A DNA stretch of 64,000 nt from Bradyrhizobium roseum (lineage in GTDB: Bacteria > Pseudomonadota > Alphaproteobacteria > Rhizobiales > Xanthobacteraceae): contig NZ_CP129212.1 in assembly GCF_030413175.1 (NCBI RefSeq), positions 4,464,001 through 4,528,000 on the forward strand, read 5' to 3'. Both the position numbers and the translations under genes were made by a program. Within the stretch, counting starts at the first letter, position 1; each line of letters begins with the position of its first letter. The notes below the pieces were generated by a model. It made no database searches and had not been told where the DNA came from. It was given only the letters and a program-made list of their open reading frames with translations. Shown here piece after piece: positions 1-9,242 of the stretch.

Positions 1-178
1 CGGCCTCGGCCCTGTCGGCGTGATGTATCTCGATCGAGACCTGCGCGCCGAGTGCCGAACCCTGCCAGCGCACGGGAGCATTGGATTGCGCGAAGCGCTT
101 GGAGGCGAGCAATGCCGATCCGGCCGCGCCCGCGGTAATGACGATCATGCGCCGCCGGGTGAGATTTTGCTTCAGCAT
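1..178 (-). CDS. nosX: NosX, FAD:protein FMN transferase (N-terminal part, cut by window edge)
   Basis: Only the first 59 codons are in the window; the gene runs off the left edge. The visible start ATGCTGAAGCAAAATCTC is followed by a twin-arginine type leader (TRRRMIVI) and an Ala/Gly-rich hydrophobic stretch, then RWQGSALGAQVSIEIHH, which fits the first strand of an ApbE-like domain. NosX/ApbE proteins covalently attach FMN to NosR-type flavoproteins in the periplasm. The gene starts 15 nt after nosL stops, as last gene of the nos operon. Identity rests on position, Tat leader and the short match, because the catalytic part is not visible. Confidence 0.8.
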   Translation of the reverse strand, partial: MLKQNLTRRRMIVITAGAAGSALLASKRFAQSNAPVRWQGSALGAQVSIEIHHADRAEA

Positions 179-192
179 CGACTGGTCCCTCG

Positions 193-741
193 TCAGTTGG
201 TCCGTACCTCAGGGTGTTCATGCTGGCTTTGGTCGCTGGGCGTGTCACTGCCCAGTACATATTCGCGCGGTATTTCCGTGAACGTCACCACCCGGCCGCC
301 GTTGGCGGCGGCAAAGGCGTCGGCGGCCTCACGATTGCCGAACGGCACCGCTTCGGCTGCGCCCATTCCGCCCTGCTTCCGGCCTTCGATCACAAAGAAG
401 GCTTTGCGCGCCTCTACCCAGTTGGTGGCGCCCGGATCGTCCCAGCTTTTCGCCCGCGCCATGTCCGATACATAGATCGCCCTGATGTCACGGGGCTGAT
501 CGGGCATCAGGGTGAACGCCACGGTGTCGCGCACGGAGGAGAACCAGAACGGATCGACCCGACCGGCGGTGATGATCTGTCCCTTCGGTCCAGGATGTTC
601 GAGCAGGTTCATGCCGCAGAACACGCCCATGGCGTCGCTGTTGAGCGCCACCGGCGGCGGCGCGACCGAATTCGCCGCCTCCTGATTACATCCCGCGAGG
701 AAGATTGTCGCGACGAGCGCGCACAGGATTCGAAAGCTCAT
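193..741 (-). CDS. nosL: NosL, outer-membrane-type copper lipoprotein for NosZ
   Basis: 182 aa. A lipoprotein signal ends in the lipobox LAGC (Cys18). A CGM motif at residues 42-44 is the expected Cu(I)-binding site. NosL delivers copper for assembly of the CuZ centre of N2O reductase together with the NosDFY complex. The start overlaps the nosY stop in an ATGA junction, indicating translational coupling. Length and position between nosY and nosX are normal for the family. The C-terminal tail is His/Glu-rich (SQHEHPE), which could add metal affinity, though that is inference. Confidence 0.93.
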   Translation of the reverse strand: MSFRILCALVATIFLAGCNQEAANSVAPPPVALNSDAMGVFCGMNLLEHPGPKGQIITAGRVDPFWFSSVRDTVAFTLMPDQPRDIRAIYVSDMARAKSWDDPGATNWVEARKAFFVIEGRKQGGMGAAEAVPFGNREAADAFAAANGGRVVTFTEIPREYVLGSDTPSDQSQHEHPEVRTN

Positions 742-1565
742 AATTCCCTCCGCGCAAAGAATGCGGTTGCGAGTCCAAGCGGTACGGCGATCCAGACCAG
801 AAGACCGAGCAGCAGCGCGCCGATCCCCGTGCTCGCGGTCCCCGCCAGCCCGGCCATGCCGGAGAACTGGCTCACGTTGAACCCGGTCAGGTTGGTCAGG
901 CGATAAAGATCGGTCGGATTGAGAAACAGCAGCGCCTCCAGCACCGACGCCGTGACGACGCGTCCCTGATCGACCACGAGGATGCCGAGCAGCGCCATGT
1001 CGAACACCAGCACCATCAGCAGCCAGATGCCGACCGAGATGCCCGCGGCGGTGCCGCGGTCGCGCACCAGGCTGGAGATCAGATATCCGATCGCGACGAA
1101 TATCGCGCCGAGCAGGATCGAGGTCCCGAGCATGGAGGCGAAGGCGTACCAGCTCGCCGCCAGCACCGAGGCGCCCGTGATGGCGAGCGCCGCCGCCGCC
1201 GCGCCATATCCGATCACGGTGGCGAAGGCGAGGATCAGCACATGGCCGCAGAATTTCCCCAGCAGGACCTGGTAGCGGCCGACGGGATAGCTGAGCAGCA
1301 GGATCATGGTGCCGCGCTCCATCTCGCCGACTACAGCGTCATGCGAGATCAAAAGCGCAATCAGCGGCAGCAGAAAGATGGTGAGGCTGGACAGACTGAC
1401 CACCACCACGTCGAGAGCGCTGGCGCCGACATTGCCGGTCGGCGCGCTGCCGAGAAAGGTCAGCGATAGCGACAGTGCCGCCAGTAGCAGCGTGGTGGCG
1501 AGAACCCAGCGGTTGCGCAGCCCTTCCTTGATCTCCTTGGCGGCGATGATAACGATATTTCTCAC
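738..1565 (-). CDS. nosY: NosY, ABC transporter permease of the NosDFY maturation complex
   Basis: 275 aa with six predicted membrane helices. It has the cytoplasmic start VRNIVIIAAKEIKEGLRNRW typical of ABC-2 permeases and a coupling segment around SHDAVVGEMERGT. I chose the GTG at 1565 because it overlaps the nosF stop (GTGA) and matches family length; an upstream ATG in the same frame would lie deep inside nosF. NosY pairs with NosF in the inner membrane and docks periplasmic NosD, driving CuZ site maturation of NosZ. Confidence 0.93.
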   Translation of the reverse strand: MRNIVIIAAKEIKEGLRNRWVLATTLLLAALSLSLTFLGSAPTGNVGASALDVVVVSLSSLTIFLLPLIALLISHDAVVGEMERGTMILLLSYPVGRYQVLLGKFCGHVLILAFATVIGYGAAAAALAITGASVLAASWYAFASMLGTSILLGAIFVAIGYLISSLVRDRGTAAGISVGIWLLMVLVFDMALLGILVVDQGRVVTASVLEALLFLNPTDLYRLTNLTGFNVSQFSGMAGLAGTASTGIGALLLGLLVWIAVPLGLATAFFARREL

Positions 1566-2464
1566 GCGGCATTCTCCCGCAGAAAATGGGCATAGAGGTC
1601 GTCCAGCGTCGGCGCCGCGATTTCGATATTGGTGACACCGGGATTGCCGGCGGCGGCGCGCAACAGCGCCATCTTGGCGGCATCGTCGGGCACCAGCAGG
1701 ATGCGGCCGTGGGGAGCCGGGCCACTCGGCCCGTTCATCCAGGCCGGCGGCATGGTGGCGCCGGGCGCCAATTCGAGCGAGACGCGGATCGGCAGTTGCG
1801 AGATCGAACGCAGCTCCGCAAGCGAGCCCTGCGCCGCCAGCTGTCCGCGATTCATGATCAGGACATGCTCGGCGCGATCTTCGAGCTCGTTCAAGGCGTG
1901 CGAGGAGATCAGCACGGTGGCGCCGTCGTCTCGCAATTCGTTCAGGATTTCGTAGAAGGTCTGGCGGAGCGCCGGATCCAAGCCGGTGGTCGGCTCGTCC
2001 AGCAGCAACACGCGCGGCCGGCCCAGCAGCGCCTGGGCAAGGCCCAGCCGCTGCCGCATGCCTTTGGAATAGGTCCCTACCCTGCGATCGGCGGCATGCA
2101 TCAGGCCGACGCGGTCCAGCAGAGGCCATGCCGAGGCGGGCTTGATCTGCTTTAGCCGCGCGTAGAACGCCAGCGTTTCGCGCCCGGTCAGGGCGGCGTT
2201 GAACGCGACATTCTCCGGTAGATAGCCAAGCTGGCGACGGGCCGAGAACTCGCCGGCGGCCGGATCCTCGCCGAGCACGCGGACCGCGCCGCGTTCGGCG
2301 CGAATGAGGCCGAGCATCAGCTTGATCAGCGTGGTCTTGCCGGCGCCGTTGTGCCCAACCAGCGCGCTCAGCCGCCCTGGACCGAGATCAAACGAGACGG
2401 CGCGCAGCGCCTTGACCGCGCCGTAGCTCTTCTCCACGCCATTGACGGAAACAGTGACGCTCAT
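1562..2464 (-). CDS. nosF: NosF, ABC transporter ATPase of the NosDFY complex
   Basis: 300 aa. Walker A GHNGAGKT is at residues 37-44, followed by the Q-loop region, the signature-like segment YSKGMRQRL, Walker B VLLLDEP with TTGLDP, and the H-loop SSHAL. The ATG at 2464 overlaps the nosD stop (ATGA); the longer open frame upstream lies inside nosD and is rejected. NosF powers the NosDFY copper/sulfur maturation machine at the inner membrane and is co-translated with nosD and nosY. Confidence 0.95.
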   Translation of the reverse strand: MSVTVSVNGVEKSYGAVKALRAVSFDLGPGRLSALVGHNGAGKTTLIKLMLGLIRAERGAVRVLGEDPAAGEFSARRQLGYLPENVAFNAALTGRETLAFYARLKQIKPASAWPLLDRVGLMHAADRRVGTYSKGMRQRLGLAQALLGRPRVLLLDEPTTGLDPALRQTFYEILNELRDDGATVLISSHALNELEDRAEHVLIMNRGQLAAQGSLAELRSISQLPIRVSLELAPGATMPPAWMNGPSGPAPHGRILLVPDDAAKMALLRAAAGNPGVTNIEIAAPTLDDLYAHFLRENAA

Positions 2465-3822
2465 CGCAGGCTCCGGCTGGCTGATGGTTTCGGCGGCGGC
2501 GCGATCAGGGGATGGGTGTCGACCACGCCGCCGGGATAGAGTGCCGGAAACTGCGCCTGCGCCCAGCGCAGCACCTGTACCGCCGGACTGTTGATCAGCA
2601 CCTTGGCCGCGGGCGCGGTCCACAGCACCCGATCAACCAGATCGTTGGGACGGTAGGCGGTGTCGGCAATGCCGTCGCCATTGAGATCGAACGCCGGATT
2701 GTCGCTCCAGTAATTGCCGCGGCCGCCCTTCGACCAGTCGAGATCGCGGGTGCCGACATATTTCACCTGGTTGCGGTTGCCGACAAAGGCGTTGCCGATG
2801 ATCTCGTTGCCCTCTGAACCGGCGGTGAAGTGCACGCCGATGCCGCAGCGCTCGAACCAGTTGTTGCGAAACCTGTTGTGATTGGTGTTGTAGATGAAGA
2901 CGCATTTGCCGGGTCCGCTGCGCAGGCCCGCTTCGGGCTTCGATTCCGGCAGCATGCCACGCTCATCGGGCGGACCTTCGTCGCGGCTGCTGGCGATGTT
3001 GTCGAGCGAGCCGCCGTTCACCCAATTGCCGTCGATCTCGGCGTAATTGGCGTAATTGAACAGCATGCCGTAGTCGCGGTCGCGATCACTGATATTGTTG
3101 CGGATGATCAGCCGGTTCGAGAACATGATGGCGTAGCCGACGTGGTTGCCAACCGAGACGTTGCCGCTGACTTCGCTGTCGTTGGTGTACATGTAATGCA
3201 CCGCGAACCGCACCTGCTCGAAGCGGTTGTCGAGGAAGCGGTCCTTGCGGCTGGAAATCGTGAAGATGCCGTCGCGGCCGTAGCGGAAGCTGTTCCCGGC
3301 GATGGTGACATCGGGCGCATTCCATACCGAGACGCCGTTGCCGGCGTCGTTGCGGCGTCCGCCCTGCATACCGTCGACGATGTTGCGCAGCACGCGCGAC
3401 CCCGTCGCCCCATGGACATAGATGCCGTACAGATTGCCTTCGAGGCGGTTGTCTTCGACCAGCGCGCGTTGCGCTGTCTTCTCCAGGAACACGCCGGAAT
3501 CCATTTTCTCGAGATCGTGGCCCGATCCCCGGATGGTCACGCCGCGGATGATGACATCAGGCGCCGTCACGGTGACGACATTGCCGGTGCCGCCGCCATT
3601 GAGCACCGTGCCCGGTCGTCCGCTCAATACCACGCGCCGCTCGATCCGGATCGCGCCCTTGTATTCGCCCGGCGTAAGATCGACGACGTCGCCGTCCTGC
3701 GCCCGGTCGAGCACCGCCTGCAGCGGCTGTTCCGGCACAGCCTTCAACGTCTCCGCAAACGCGAAGCCCGGAATTCCGGCGGCGAGGATCGCCGCCGGAA
3801 GGATGCGCTGGAAGGGGAGCAC
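2461..3822 (-). CDS. nosD: NosD, periplasmic copper-processing beta-helix protein
   Basis: 453 aa. A Sec signal peptide ends near FAFA (residue 23). The rest is a right-handed beta-helix of pectate-lyase/CASH type, with repeated N-x-x-x-G-I/V turns (for example DNRLEGNLYGIYVHGA and NDSEVSGNVS). NosD binds NosL-delivered copper and feeds the CuZ centre of NosZ, docked on the NosFY transporter. It starts 13 nt after nosZ ends and overlaps nosF by 4 nt. Length is typical and no lesion is seen. Confidence 0.94.
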   Translation of the reverse strand: MLPFQRILPAAILAAGIPGFAFAETLKAVPEQPLQAVLDRAQDGDVVDLTPGEYKGAIRIERRVVLSGRPGTVLNGGGTGNVVTVTAPDVIIRGVTIRGSGHDLEKMDSGVFLEKTAQRALVEDNRLEGNLYGIYVHGATGSRVLRNIVDGMQGGRRNDAGNGVSVWNAPDVTIAGNSFRYGRDGIFTISSRKDRFLDNRFEQVRFAVHYMYTNDSEVSGNVSVGNHVGYAIMFSNRLIIRNNISDRDRDYGMLFNYANYAEIDGNWVNGGSLDNIASSRDEGPPDERGMLPESKPEAGLRSGPGKCVFIYNTNHNRFRNNWFERCGIGVHFTAGSEGNEIIGNAFVGNRNQVKYVGTRDLDWSKGGRGNYWSDNPAFDLNGDGIADTAYRPNDLVDRVLWTAPAAKVLINSPAVQVLRWAQAQFPALYPGGVVDTHPLIAPPPKPSASRSLR

Positions 3823-3835
3823 GTACCGTTCCGCC

Positions 3836-5773
3836 TCAGGACGTCTTGGGCTCGACGAACATGCGGCCCTTCATCTCCATGTGCATGGCGTGACAGAACC
3901 ACGAACAATAGTACCAGAACACGCCGGCCTTGTCGGCCGTGAACGACACCGAAGCCGTCGCCATGGGGCCAACTTCCATGTTGATGCCGTAGTTCACGAT
4001 GCAGAAGCCGTGCGTGAGATCTTCCACCGCGTCGATATTGGTGACGTAGACGGTGACCTCGTCGCCCTGCTTGATCTGGAACTGCTCTAGGCCGAATGCC
4101 GGCGCGGTCGAGGTCATGTAGACGCGAACCTTCTTGCCATCCCTGATCACCTTGGAGTCGGCCTCGAGATCGATCTTGTCGGCCTTGGCCTGCTTGACCG
4201 CATCCGCAAACATCGGATCGGCACGATCCCAGATCGAGACCGGATTGATCTTGGAACGGTGCACGATGGTCGCGTCATGCGGCTCGGCAAAGCTCGGACC
4301 GTCATGCACCAGCTTCATCTTGTCGCCGGAGATGTCGATCAGCTGGTCATTCTCGGGCTTCAGCGGCCCGACATTGAGGAAGCGGTCTTTCGAGAACTTG
4401 TTGAGCGAGATCAGCCATTTTCCGTCCGCCTCCTTGGTCTGCCCCATCGAGGTGTGGTTGTGGCCGGGCTGATAATGCACATCGAGCTTCTGCAGCACCG
4501 GGTCGACCTTCTCGCCCTTGAAGGCTCGTTTGGCGAGATCGATATTCCATTTGCAGACCTGGCTGTCGAGGAACAGCGTCGTATAGGCGTTGCCCTTGCC
4601 GTCATAGGCCGTATGCAACGGTCCGAGACCGAGTTCGGGCTCGGCGACCACGACGTCGCGCGGCTTGATCTTGTCGTCGAACAACTGATCGAACAGCCGG
4701 ACGTCCATCACGGTGACGGTCGGCGAGAGTTTTCCGGCTGCCACGATATGGATGCCGTCCGGCGCGGTATTCATGCCGTGCGGGCTGTTGGCAACCGGGA
4801 CGTAGCGCGTATAGGGCGAGCCCTTGCGGCCGTCGATCACGGGCACGCCGTTGATTTCCTTGAAGTCGCCCTTCTTCACGGCGTCCTCGATGCGCTTGAT
4901 GTTGAAGATGGTGACCCAGTCCTGCTCCTTGGCGGTCATTTCGGCGAGCGTGACGCCCTCTTCCGAATTGTAGCAGGTGGCGAAGGCGTATTTTCCCTGG
5001 TAGTCGGCATCGACGTTGTCGAGGTTGCCGCTGACGATCACTTGCCAGGCCACCTTCATGGTGTCGCCGTCGATCGCCGAGAAGATCGAGCGGTACTGCG
5101 ACTTGTCATCGAGGATCTTGCCGTCGTTCGGCAGCGGCACGCCGTCCTCTCCATTGGCGAAGACATAGCCGGTACGCGGGTATTTCTGCACGCGCAGGCC
5201 ATGCACCGTGTGCTGGTTCGGCAGCTGGATGATCTTGTCGCATTTCATGACGTCGAGACGAACCCGCGCGACGCGGGTGTTGGCCTTGTCGTTCATGAAG
5301 GCGTAGCGGCCGTCATAGGTGCCGTCGGTGAAGGAGATGTGCGGATGGTGCAAATCGCCATTCATGTAGGTGCCGCCGCGATTCTTGAGGAACTCGCGGG
5401 TCTCGGGCAGCAGCCCCTCGGTCAGGATCTTCAGGCTTTCATTGGTCTGGCCCCATCCGGTGGCGCTGCAGCGGTTGAACACGGGAACGCGCATCAATTC
5501 GCGCATTGACGGCAGGCCGACGATACGTAGCTCGCCGGACTGTCCGCTGGAGAAGAAGGTGTAGTATTCGTCCAGTTCGCCGGGATGCACTTCGGCCTTC
5601 TGCACAACGGCGGGTCGCGCGGCCGGCGCCTTCGGCGCCGCGGCCTTGGTCTGCGCATCGGCGTTCGTGGCGGTGAATGCTGCGCCTCCGGCAAGACCGA
5701 CACCCGCGGCGGCCGCGGTGGTTCCAAGCAGGGTGCGCCGGCTGACGCCCTTTCCGTTTTCGTTGTCGCTCAT
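3836..5773 (-). CDS. nosZ: NosZ, nitrous oxide reductase (clade I, Tat-exported)
   Basis: 645 aa. It reduces N2O to N2 in the periplasm. A Tat signal (SRRTLL, residues 11-16) ends near NADA at about residue 40, placing it in clade I. The seven-bladed propeller carries the expected CuZ histidine motifs ([41 protein letters not shown]). The C-terminal cupredoxin domain has the CuA signature [12 protein letters not shown] (Cys623, Cys627, His631, Met634). It sits 17 nt after nosR with a good purine-rich ribosome site and is intact throughout. Confidence 0.98.
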   Translation of the reverse strand: MSDNENGKGVSRRTLLGTTAAAAGVGLAGGAAFTATNADAQTKAAAPKAPAARPAVVQKAEVHPGELDEYYTFFSSGQSGELRIVGLPSMRELMRVPVFNRCSATGWGQTNESLKILTEGLLPETREFLKNRGGTYMNGDLHHPHISFTDGTYDGRYAFMNDKANTRVARVRLDVMKCDKIIQLPNQHTVHGLRVQKYPRTGYVFANGEDGVPLPNDGKILDDKSQYRSIFSAIDGDTMKVAWQVIVSGNLDNVDADYQGKYAFATCYNSEEGVTLAEMTAKEQDWVTIFNIKRIEDAVKKGDFKEINGVPVIDGRKGSPYTRYVPVANSPHGMNTAPDGIHIVAAGKLSPTVTVMDVRLFDQLFDDKIKPRDVVVAEPELGLGPLHTAYDGKGNAYTTLFLDSQVCKWNIDLAKRAFKGEKVDPVLQKLDVHYQPGHNHTSMGQTKEADGKWLISLNKFSKDRFLNVGPLKPENDQLIDISGDKMKLVHDGPSFAEPHDATIVHRSKINPVSIWDRADPMFADAVKQAKADKIDLEADSKVIRDGKKVRVYMTSTAPAFGLEQFQIKQGDEVTVYVTNIDAVEDLTHGFCIVNYGINMEVGPMATASVSFTADKAGVFWYYCSWFCHAMHMEMKGRMFVEPKTS

Positions 5774-5790
5774 AATAGCCTCCTAGGCTT

Positions 5791-8148
5791 TCAGGTTGCA
5801 GGTGGTGTGATGGCGGCGGCCGGCGGCAAATTGATCGGCCTGCCGCCTGCGGTGATGATGGTGTTCGGACCCTTGCCGCCGCTGCGCATCGAGGGCGACG
5901 ACAGCGCATCGCGCTTCTCGCGCTTAAGCCGCACCTGAATCTGATGCGGGCAGCGGTGATCGTCGAAGTACAGTTCCTGGCAATGCATGCAGTAGATGCA
6001 TTCATTTACGTTGATGTGTCCCTCGGGGTGGATAGCCTGCACCGGGCATTCCTTGGCGCAGCGCTGGCAGGGCGTGCCGCATTCGGGCCAGCGCCGCAGC
6101 CATTCGAACATCCTGACGCGGCCGGGAATCGCCAGTGCTGCGCCGAGCGGGCACATGTACCGGCAGAAGAACCGCTCGACGAACAGGCCGGCGGACAGCA
6201 CCGTCAGGGCGTATATGACGTAGGGCCATTCGCGCGCGAACTTCAGCACGATCACGGTCTTGAACGGCTCGACTTCGGCCAGTTGCTCGGCGAGCGCGGT
6301 CGAATAAAGCGACATGCCGAACAGGCCAAGGAAGATGATGTATTTGATCGGCCACAGCCGCTCGTGCAGACCCCATGGCAGCCGGTATTGCGGGATCTTC
6401 ACCGCCTGGGCGATGTTGTTGAGCAATTCCTGCAGCGCGCCGAACGGGCATAGCCAGCCGCAGAACGGTCCGCGTCCCCAGAACAGCAGACCGGCAGCGA
6501 TCGAGGCCCAGAGCAGGAAGATCAACGGCGCCGACAGGAAATATTCCCAGCTAAAGCCGGTCAGCAGTGAATTGGCGAAGGTCAGGACGTTGACTACCGA
6601 GAGCTGGGCATTGGCGTACCAGCCGAGCCAGACCAGAATGAACAGCAGGTAACCGCGGCGGACCCAGACGTACAGCTTGGGACGCCGCACCAGGCTATTC
6701 TGAAAGAAGAAGATCAGCGTCAGCGCGCCGAGTGCGGCGATCGTGATGCCGATCATGACCGTATTGCCGCGCCAGATCTTCATCCACAGCGGTTCGTCCT
6801 CGGCGGCGAATCCTGCCGCGGGTTCGGGCGGCGCGGCGGCTGGCGTTCCCGGCGTTGCGGCGGGAGATGGGTTGGATTGGGCTGTCTGAACCGCTGCCAC
6901 CGGTTCGCGCTTGATGTAGCCGTCCGGCAGTGTGTATCCGAGATCGAAGGTGAGCCATGCCTTGTCCTTGGCGCCGATCACCCGTTGCACCAGCAATTGC
7001 AGCACCCAGGGCTCGGTCGGATCGAAGCTGAAGTCGGCTGGCAGCACGAAAAGCGCGATTTCGGGAAAGCGCGGCGCACCCTCGGCTTCGAGGCTTCCCA
7101 GCCTCGTGTGGTCGCGGTCGCGGAAGCGGATGCTGTTGCTGTCCTGGATCAATTCGACGCGGTCGAAGATGCCGCCGCGGACATAGGCGGCGCCCTTGAA
7201 GGAGTAACGTCCCGTTCCCGCGACTACGAGGGCCTGCTGACCGCGCTTGAGCCGGCCGGCCAGGCGTTTGAAGCCGTCTTCGCCGAGCAGGCTGCCGCCG
7301 ATCGCGGGCACCGCGACGTCGGCGACATAGAGATCGATGAAGGTGTCGTCCGGATCGCCCTCCTCCGGATGCGCGGCGGCGGCGGCATTGCCGGTCTTTT
7401 CGAACGCCCTGTTGATGTCGTCTATGGAAAGCACCAGCCGGCGGATGGAACCGTCGCCAACCAGGGTCTCCCAGTCGCGAATCTCGCCCTTGCCGAAATC
7501 GATCGTCTTCTTCACTTGCGGCGCCGCGGCGACAGCGCCGCGACCCTGATCCCCGAGCCAGCCGCCCTTGATCAGCTTGGTGGCGGAACGGACGATGCTG
7601 TCGCCCATGACCAGCACGGTAACCGTGGCGCCGCTGACGATGTCGACCTGCGGCGCGGGCGCGGTTCCGCGCGCGACGCGGTCCATGTCGGCGCCAATCA
7701 GCTTGTTGACGGCATCCACCACGCGCTTTTCGGGAATGCCAAGGAGAACGATTGGCTCCTTGTGTTCTACCATCTTGAAACCGGTCACCACGCCCTTCGG
7801 CGTGATGCCGACCAGCAGCTGGATCGGCTTGCCGGAATAGCCGGTGGCGTTGGCAAAATCGGAGTTGAGGTAGACGAAGCCGATGACCTGATCGTCTTTC
7901 AGCGCGGGAACGATCGCGGGATCGCCCTGTGGCGGTCCGAAGCGAGTGGCGCCGGCAACCAGTTCCGCCGGCTCGGCTTTGCCGAGATACTCGTTGAGAC
8001 GGCCAGCGGCGTGCGCCTCGCCTAGCATGGCAATCCAGCCGCAAACGGCCAGGATTCGCAACAGCGTATGAATGTTGACAGGTTTTCGCAAATTGCCGGT
8101 TCCAGATTTCAGCAGAACGCCGTTGTTCTGGATCGCAAACTCACTCAT
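5791..8148 (-). CDS. nosR: NosR, membrane flavo-iron-sulfur protein for N2O reduction
   Basis: 785 aa. A signal peptide is followed by a periplasmic FMN-binding domain with the flavinylation motif SGATVT near residue 170. A membrane region of about five to six helices follows, with two CX3CP motifs (CPFG and CRYMCPLG). A cytoplasmic 2x[4Fe-4S] ferredoxin-like tail contains CGTPCQRCAKECP and CIYCMHCQ. NosR supplies electrons to NosZ and is needed for nosZ expression or activity; NosX flavinylates it. The ATG at 8148 has no convincing ribosome site, and the Crp/Fnr box lies only 34 nt upstream, so the true start may be slightly downstream. Confidence 0.96.
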   Translation of the reverse strand: MSEFAIQNNGVLLKSGTGNLRKPVNIHTLLRILAVCGWIAMLGEAHAAGRLNEYLGKAEPAELVAGATRFGPPQGDPAIVPALKDDQVIGFVYLNSDFANATGYSGKPIQLLVGITPKGVVTGFKMVEHKEPIVLLGIPEKRVVDAVNKLIGADMDRVARGTAPAPQVDIVSGATVTVLVMGDSIVRSATKLIKGGWLGDQGRGAVAAAPQVKKTIDFGKGEIRDWETLVGDGSIRRLVLSIDDINRAFEKTGNAAAAAHPEEGDPDDTFIDLYVADVAVPAIGGSLLGEDGFKRLAGRLKRGQQALVVAGTGRYSFKGAAYVRGGIFDRVELIQDSNSIRFRDRDHTRLGSLEAEGAPRFPEIALFVLPADFSFDPTEPWVLQLLVQRVIGAKDKAWLTFDLGYTLPDGYIKREPVAAVQTAQSNPSPAATPGTPAAAPPEPAAGFAAEDEPLWMKIWRGNTVMIGITIAALGALTLIFFFQNSLVRRPKLYVWVRRGYLLFILVWLGWYANAQLSVVNVLTFANSLLTGFSWEYFLSAPLIFLLWASIAAGLLFWGRGPFCGWLCPFGALQELLNNIAQAVKIPQYRLPWGLHERLWPIKYIIFLGLFGMSLYSTALAEQLAEVEPFKTVIVLKFAREWPYVIYALTVLSAGLFVERFFCRYMCPLGAALAIPGRVRMFEWLRRWPECGTPCQRCAKECPVQAIHPEGHINVNECIYCMHCQELYFDDHRCPHQIQVRLKREKRDALSSPSMRSGGKGPNTIITAGGRPINLPPAAAITPPAT

Positions 8149-8170
8149 GGATAGTGTACTGAAAATGATC

Positions 8171-8216
8171 GATAGTTGCGCTGGATCAAACTGCCGACAA
8201 TCTGTCGGTCACTATC
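8171..8216. promoter_or_regulatory. nosR / ferritin-like gene divergent control region with Crp/Fnr box
   Basis: The 86-bp gap between nosR and the divergent gene holds a 14-bp box TTGCGCTGGATCAA (8176-8189), matching the FixK2/FNR form TTG(A/C)-N6-(T/G)CAA. A second dyad CCGACA-ATC-TGTCGG (8194-8208) follows. An outer inverted pair GATAGT (8171-8176) and ACTATC (8211-8216) frames both. The box centre is about 52 bp from the divergent ATG, a workable class II promoter distance, but only 34 bp from the nosR ATG. The extra dyad could bind a second regulator. Confidence 0.6.
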
Positions 8217-8234
8217 TATCAAAGAGGCCTCGAT

Positions 8235-9113
8235 ATGCGCGAAGAGCCACTATTTTCCGCAGCGCTGCCGCTTCCTGTCAGAAGTCTTGCCGAGCTTTAC
8301 GCTATCGCGTTCGAGCAGGCCCGCAAGGCCGCGCAGGATTACCTCTCCACCGCTGCGCAGATGAACGACCGCTTCTCGCCGTCGCGCTCCGTATTCGAGG
8401 TACTTGCCTCACACGAACGCGATCATGCCGATCGTCTTGTGGTAGACTGCCTTGCGGCCTGCGGCAAGCGTCCTGATATCCATGAATTACGCTGGGCACC
8501 GGCCGAATTGATGCCGACGGCCGATATTCTTGCCGTCGGGAATTCCAGCCTCTCGACGCCATATACCGCTTGGGCACTCGCAGTCAGGTATGGACAACGC
8601 GCCTTCGTATTCTGGACCTACGTAATCGCCGTCACGGAAGATCCGACAGTCAGACGGGTAGCGGAAAGCTTCGCGCACGGAGCGCTGTCCGATTGCAATC
8701 GGCTCCGTATCGAGCGGAGACTTGCATGGCGGGCCGAGCGCCGCGCGGAATTGGAACACGCGGCACGAGATCACGAGCCAAGCTCGGCAGCGCTCCTAGA
8801 AAGCCTTCTCTTAAAGGACATCGTTGCCTGGTCTCAGAACATCACTCCCGCGCAGCGCGGACAACTCCTGAACTCTAATTTTTCAACCATGCCGGAGGTG
8901 ACGACTCTTCCGAGGGCTTCCAAACATGACGATTCACATCTCGGTGCTGATAAAATCGAACAACTCAGATGTGATGCACTTCGTCGTGCCGAAAAATTGG
9001 TCAATATCTACCTTGACGACGCCGATCGAGCCACGACACAGAGCAGCATGGAATTGGCTCAAAAGCTTGCATCGCAGTCAATCATCCGATTGGCGAAGCT
9101 TCGGCATCTTTAA
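8235..9113 (+). CDS. Ferritin-like/rubrerythrin-type protein, function unknown
   Basis: 292 aa, divergent from nosR behind an AGAGG ribosome site. Helical throughout. Residues 1-150 resemble a ferritin-like four-helix bundle, with an ExxH motif in HERDHADRL, a WxYVIAxxED segment and a later acidic/His pair (ESFAHGALSD) that could ligate a di-iron site. The C-terminal 100 residues are helical with no recognised domain. No signal peptide is seen. Shared control with nosR suggests a role in denitrification or nitrosative stress, for example iron handling or NO/O2 protection. Fold assignment is moderately secure; function is inference. Confidence 0.65.
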   Translation: MREEPLFSAALPLPVRSLAELYAIAFEQARKAAQDYLSTAAQMNDRFSPSRSVFEVLASHERDHADRLVVDCLAACGKRPDIHELRWAPAELMPTADILAVGNSSLSTPYTAWALAVRYGQRAFVFWTYVIAVTEDPTVRRVAESFAHGALSDCNRLRIERRLAWRAERRAELEHAARDHEPSSAALLESLLLKDIVAWSQNITPAQRGQLLNSNFSTMPEVTTLPRASKHDDSHLGADKIEQLRCDALRRAEKLVNIYLDDADRATTQSSMELAQKLASQSIIRLAKLRHL

Positions 9114-9242
9114 GATTGGCTGAACCCGGTGTCAGCTGCAAAGCTCATCAGGTACAATGCCCGTATGATATTCGTCATTCTAGCTCAACCAAAGTTAACC
9201 GGCATGCGAGAGTTGTGACCGCTTGCACATTGGGTCTTGTCA

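Noticed and set aside
4259-5509. 416-codon plus-strand ORF over nosZ
   Set aside because: Antisense shadow of an intact N2O reductase gene; His/Val/Asp-rich translation without domains.
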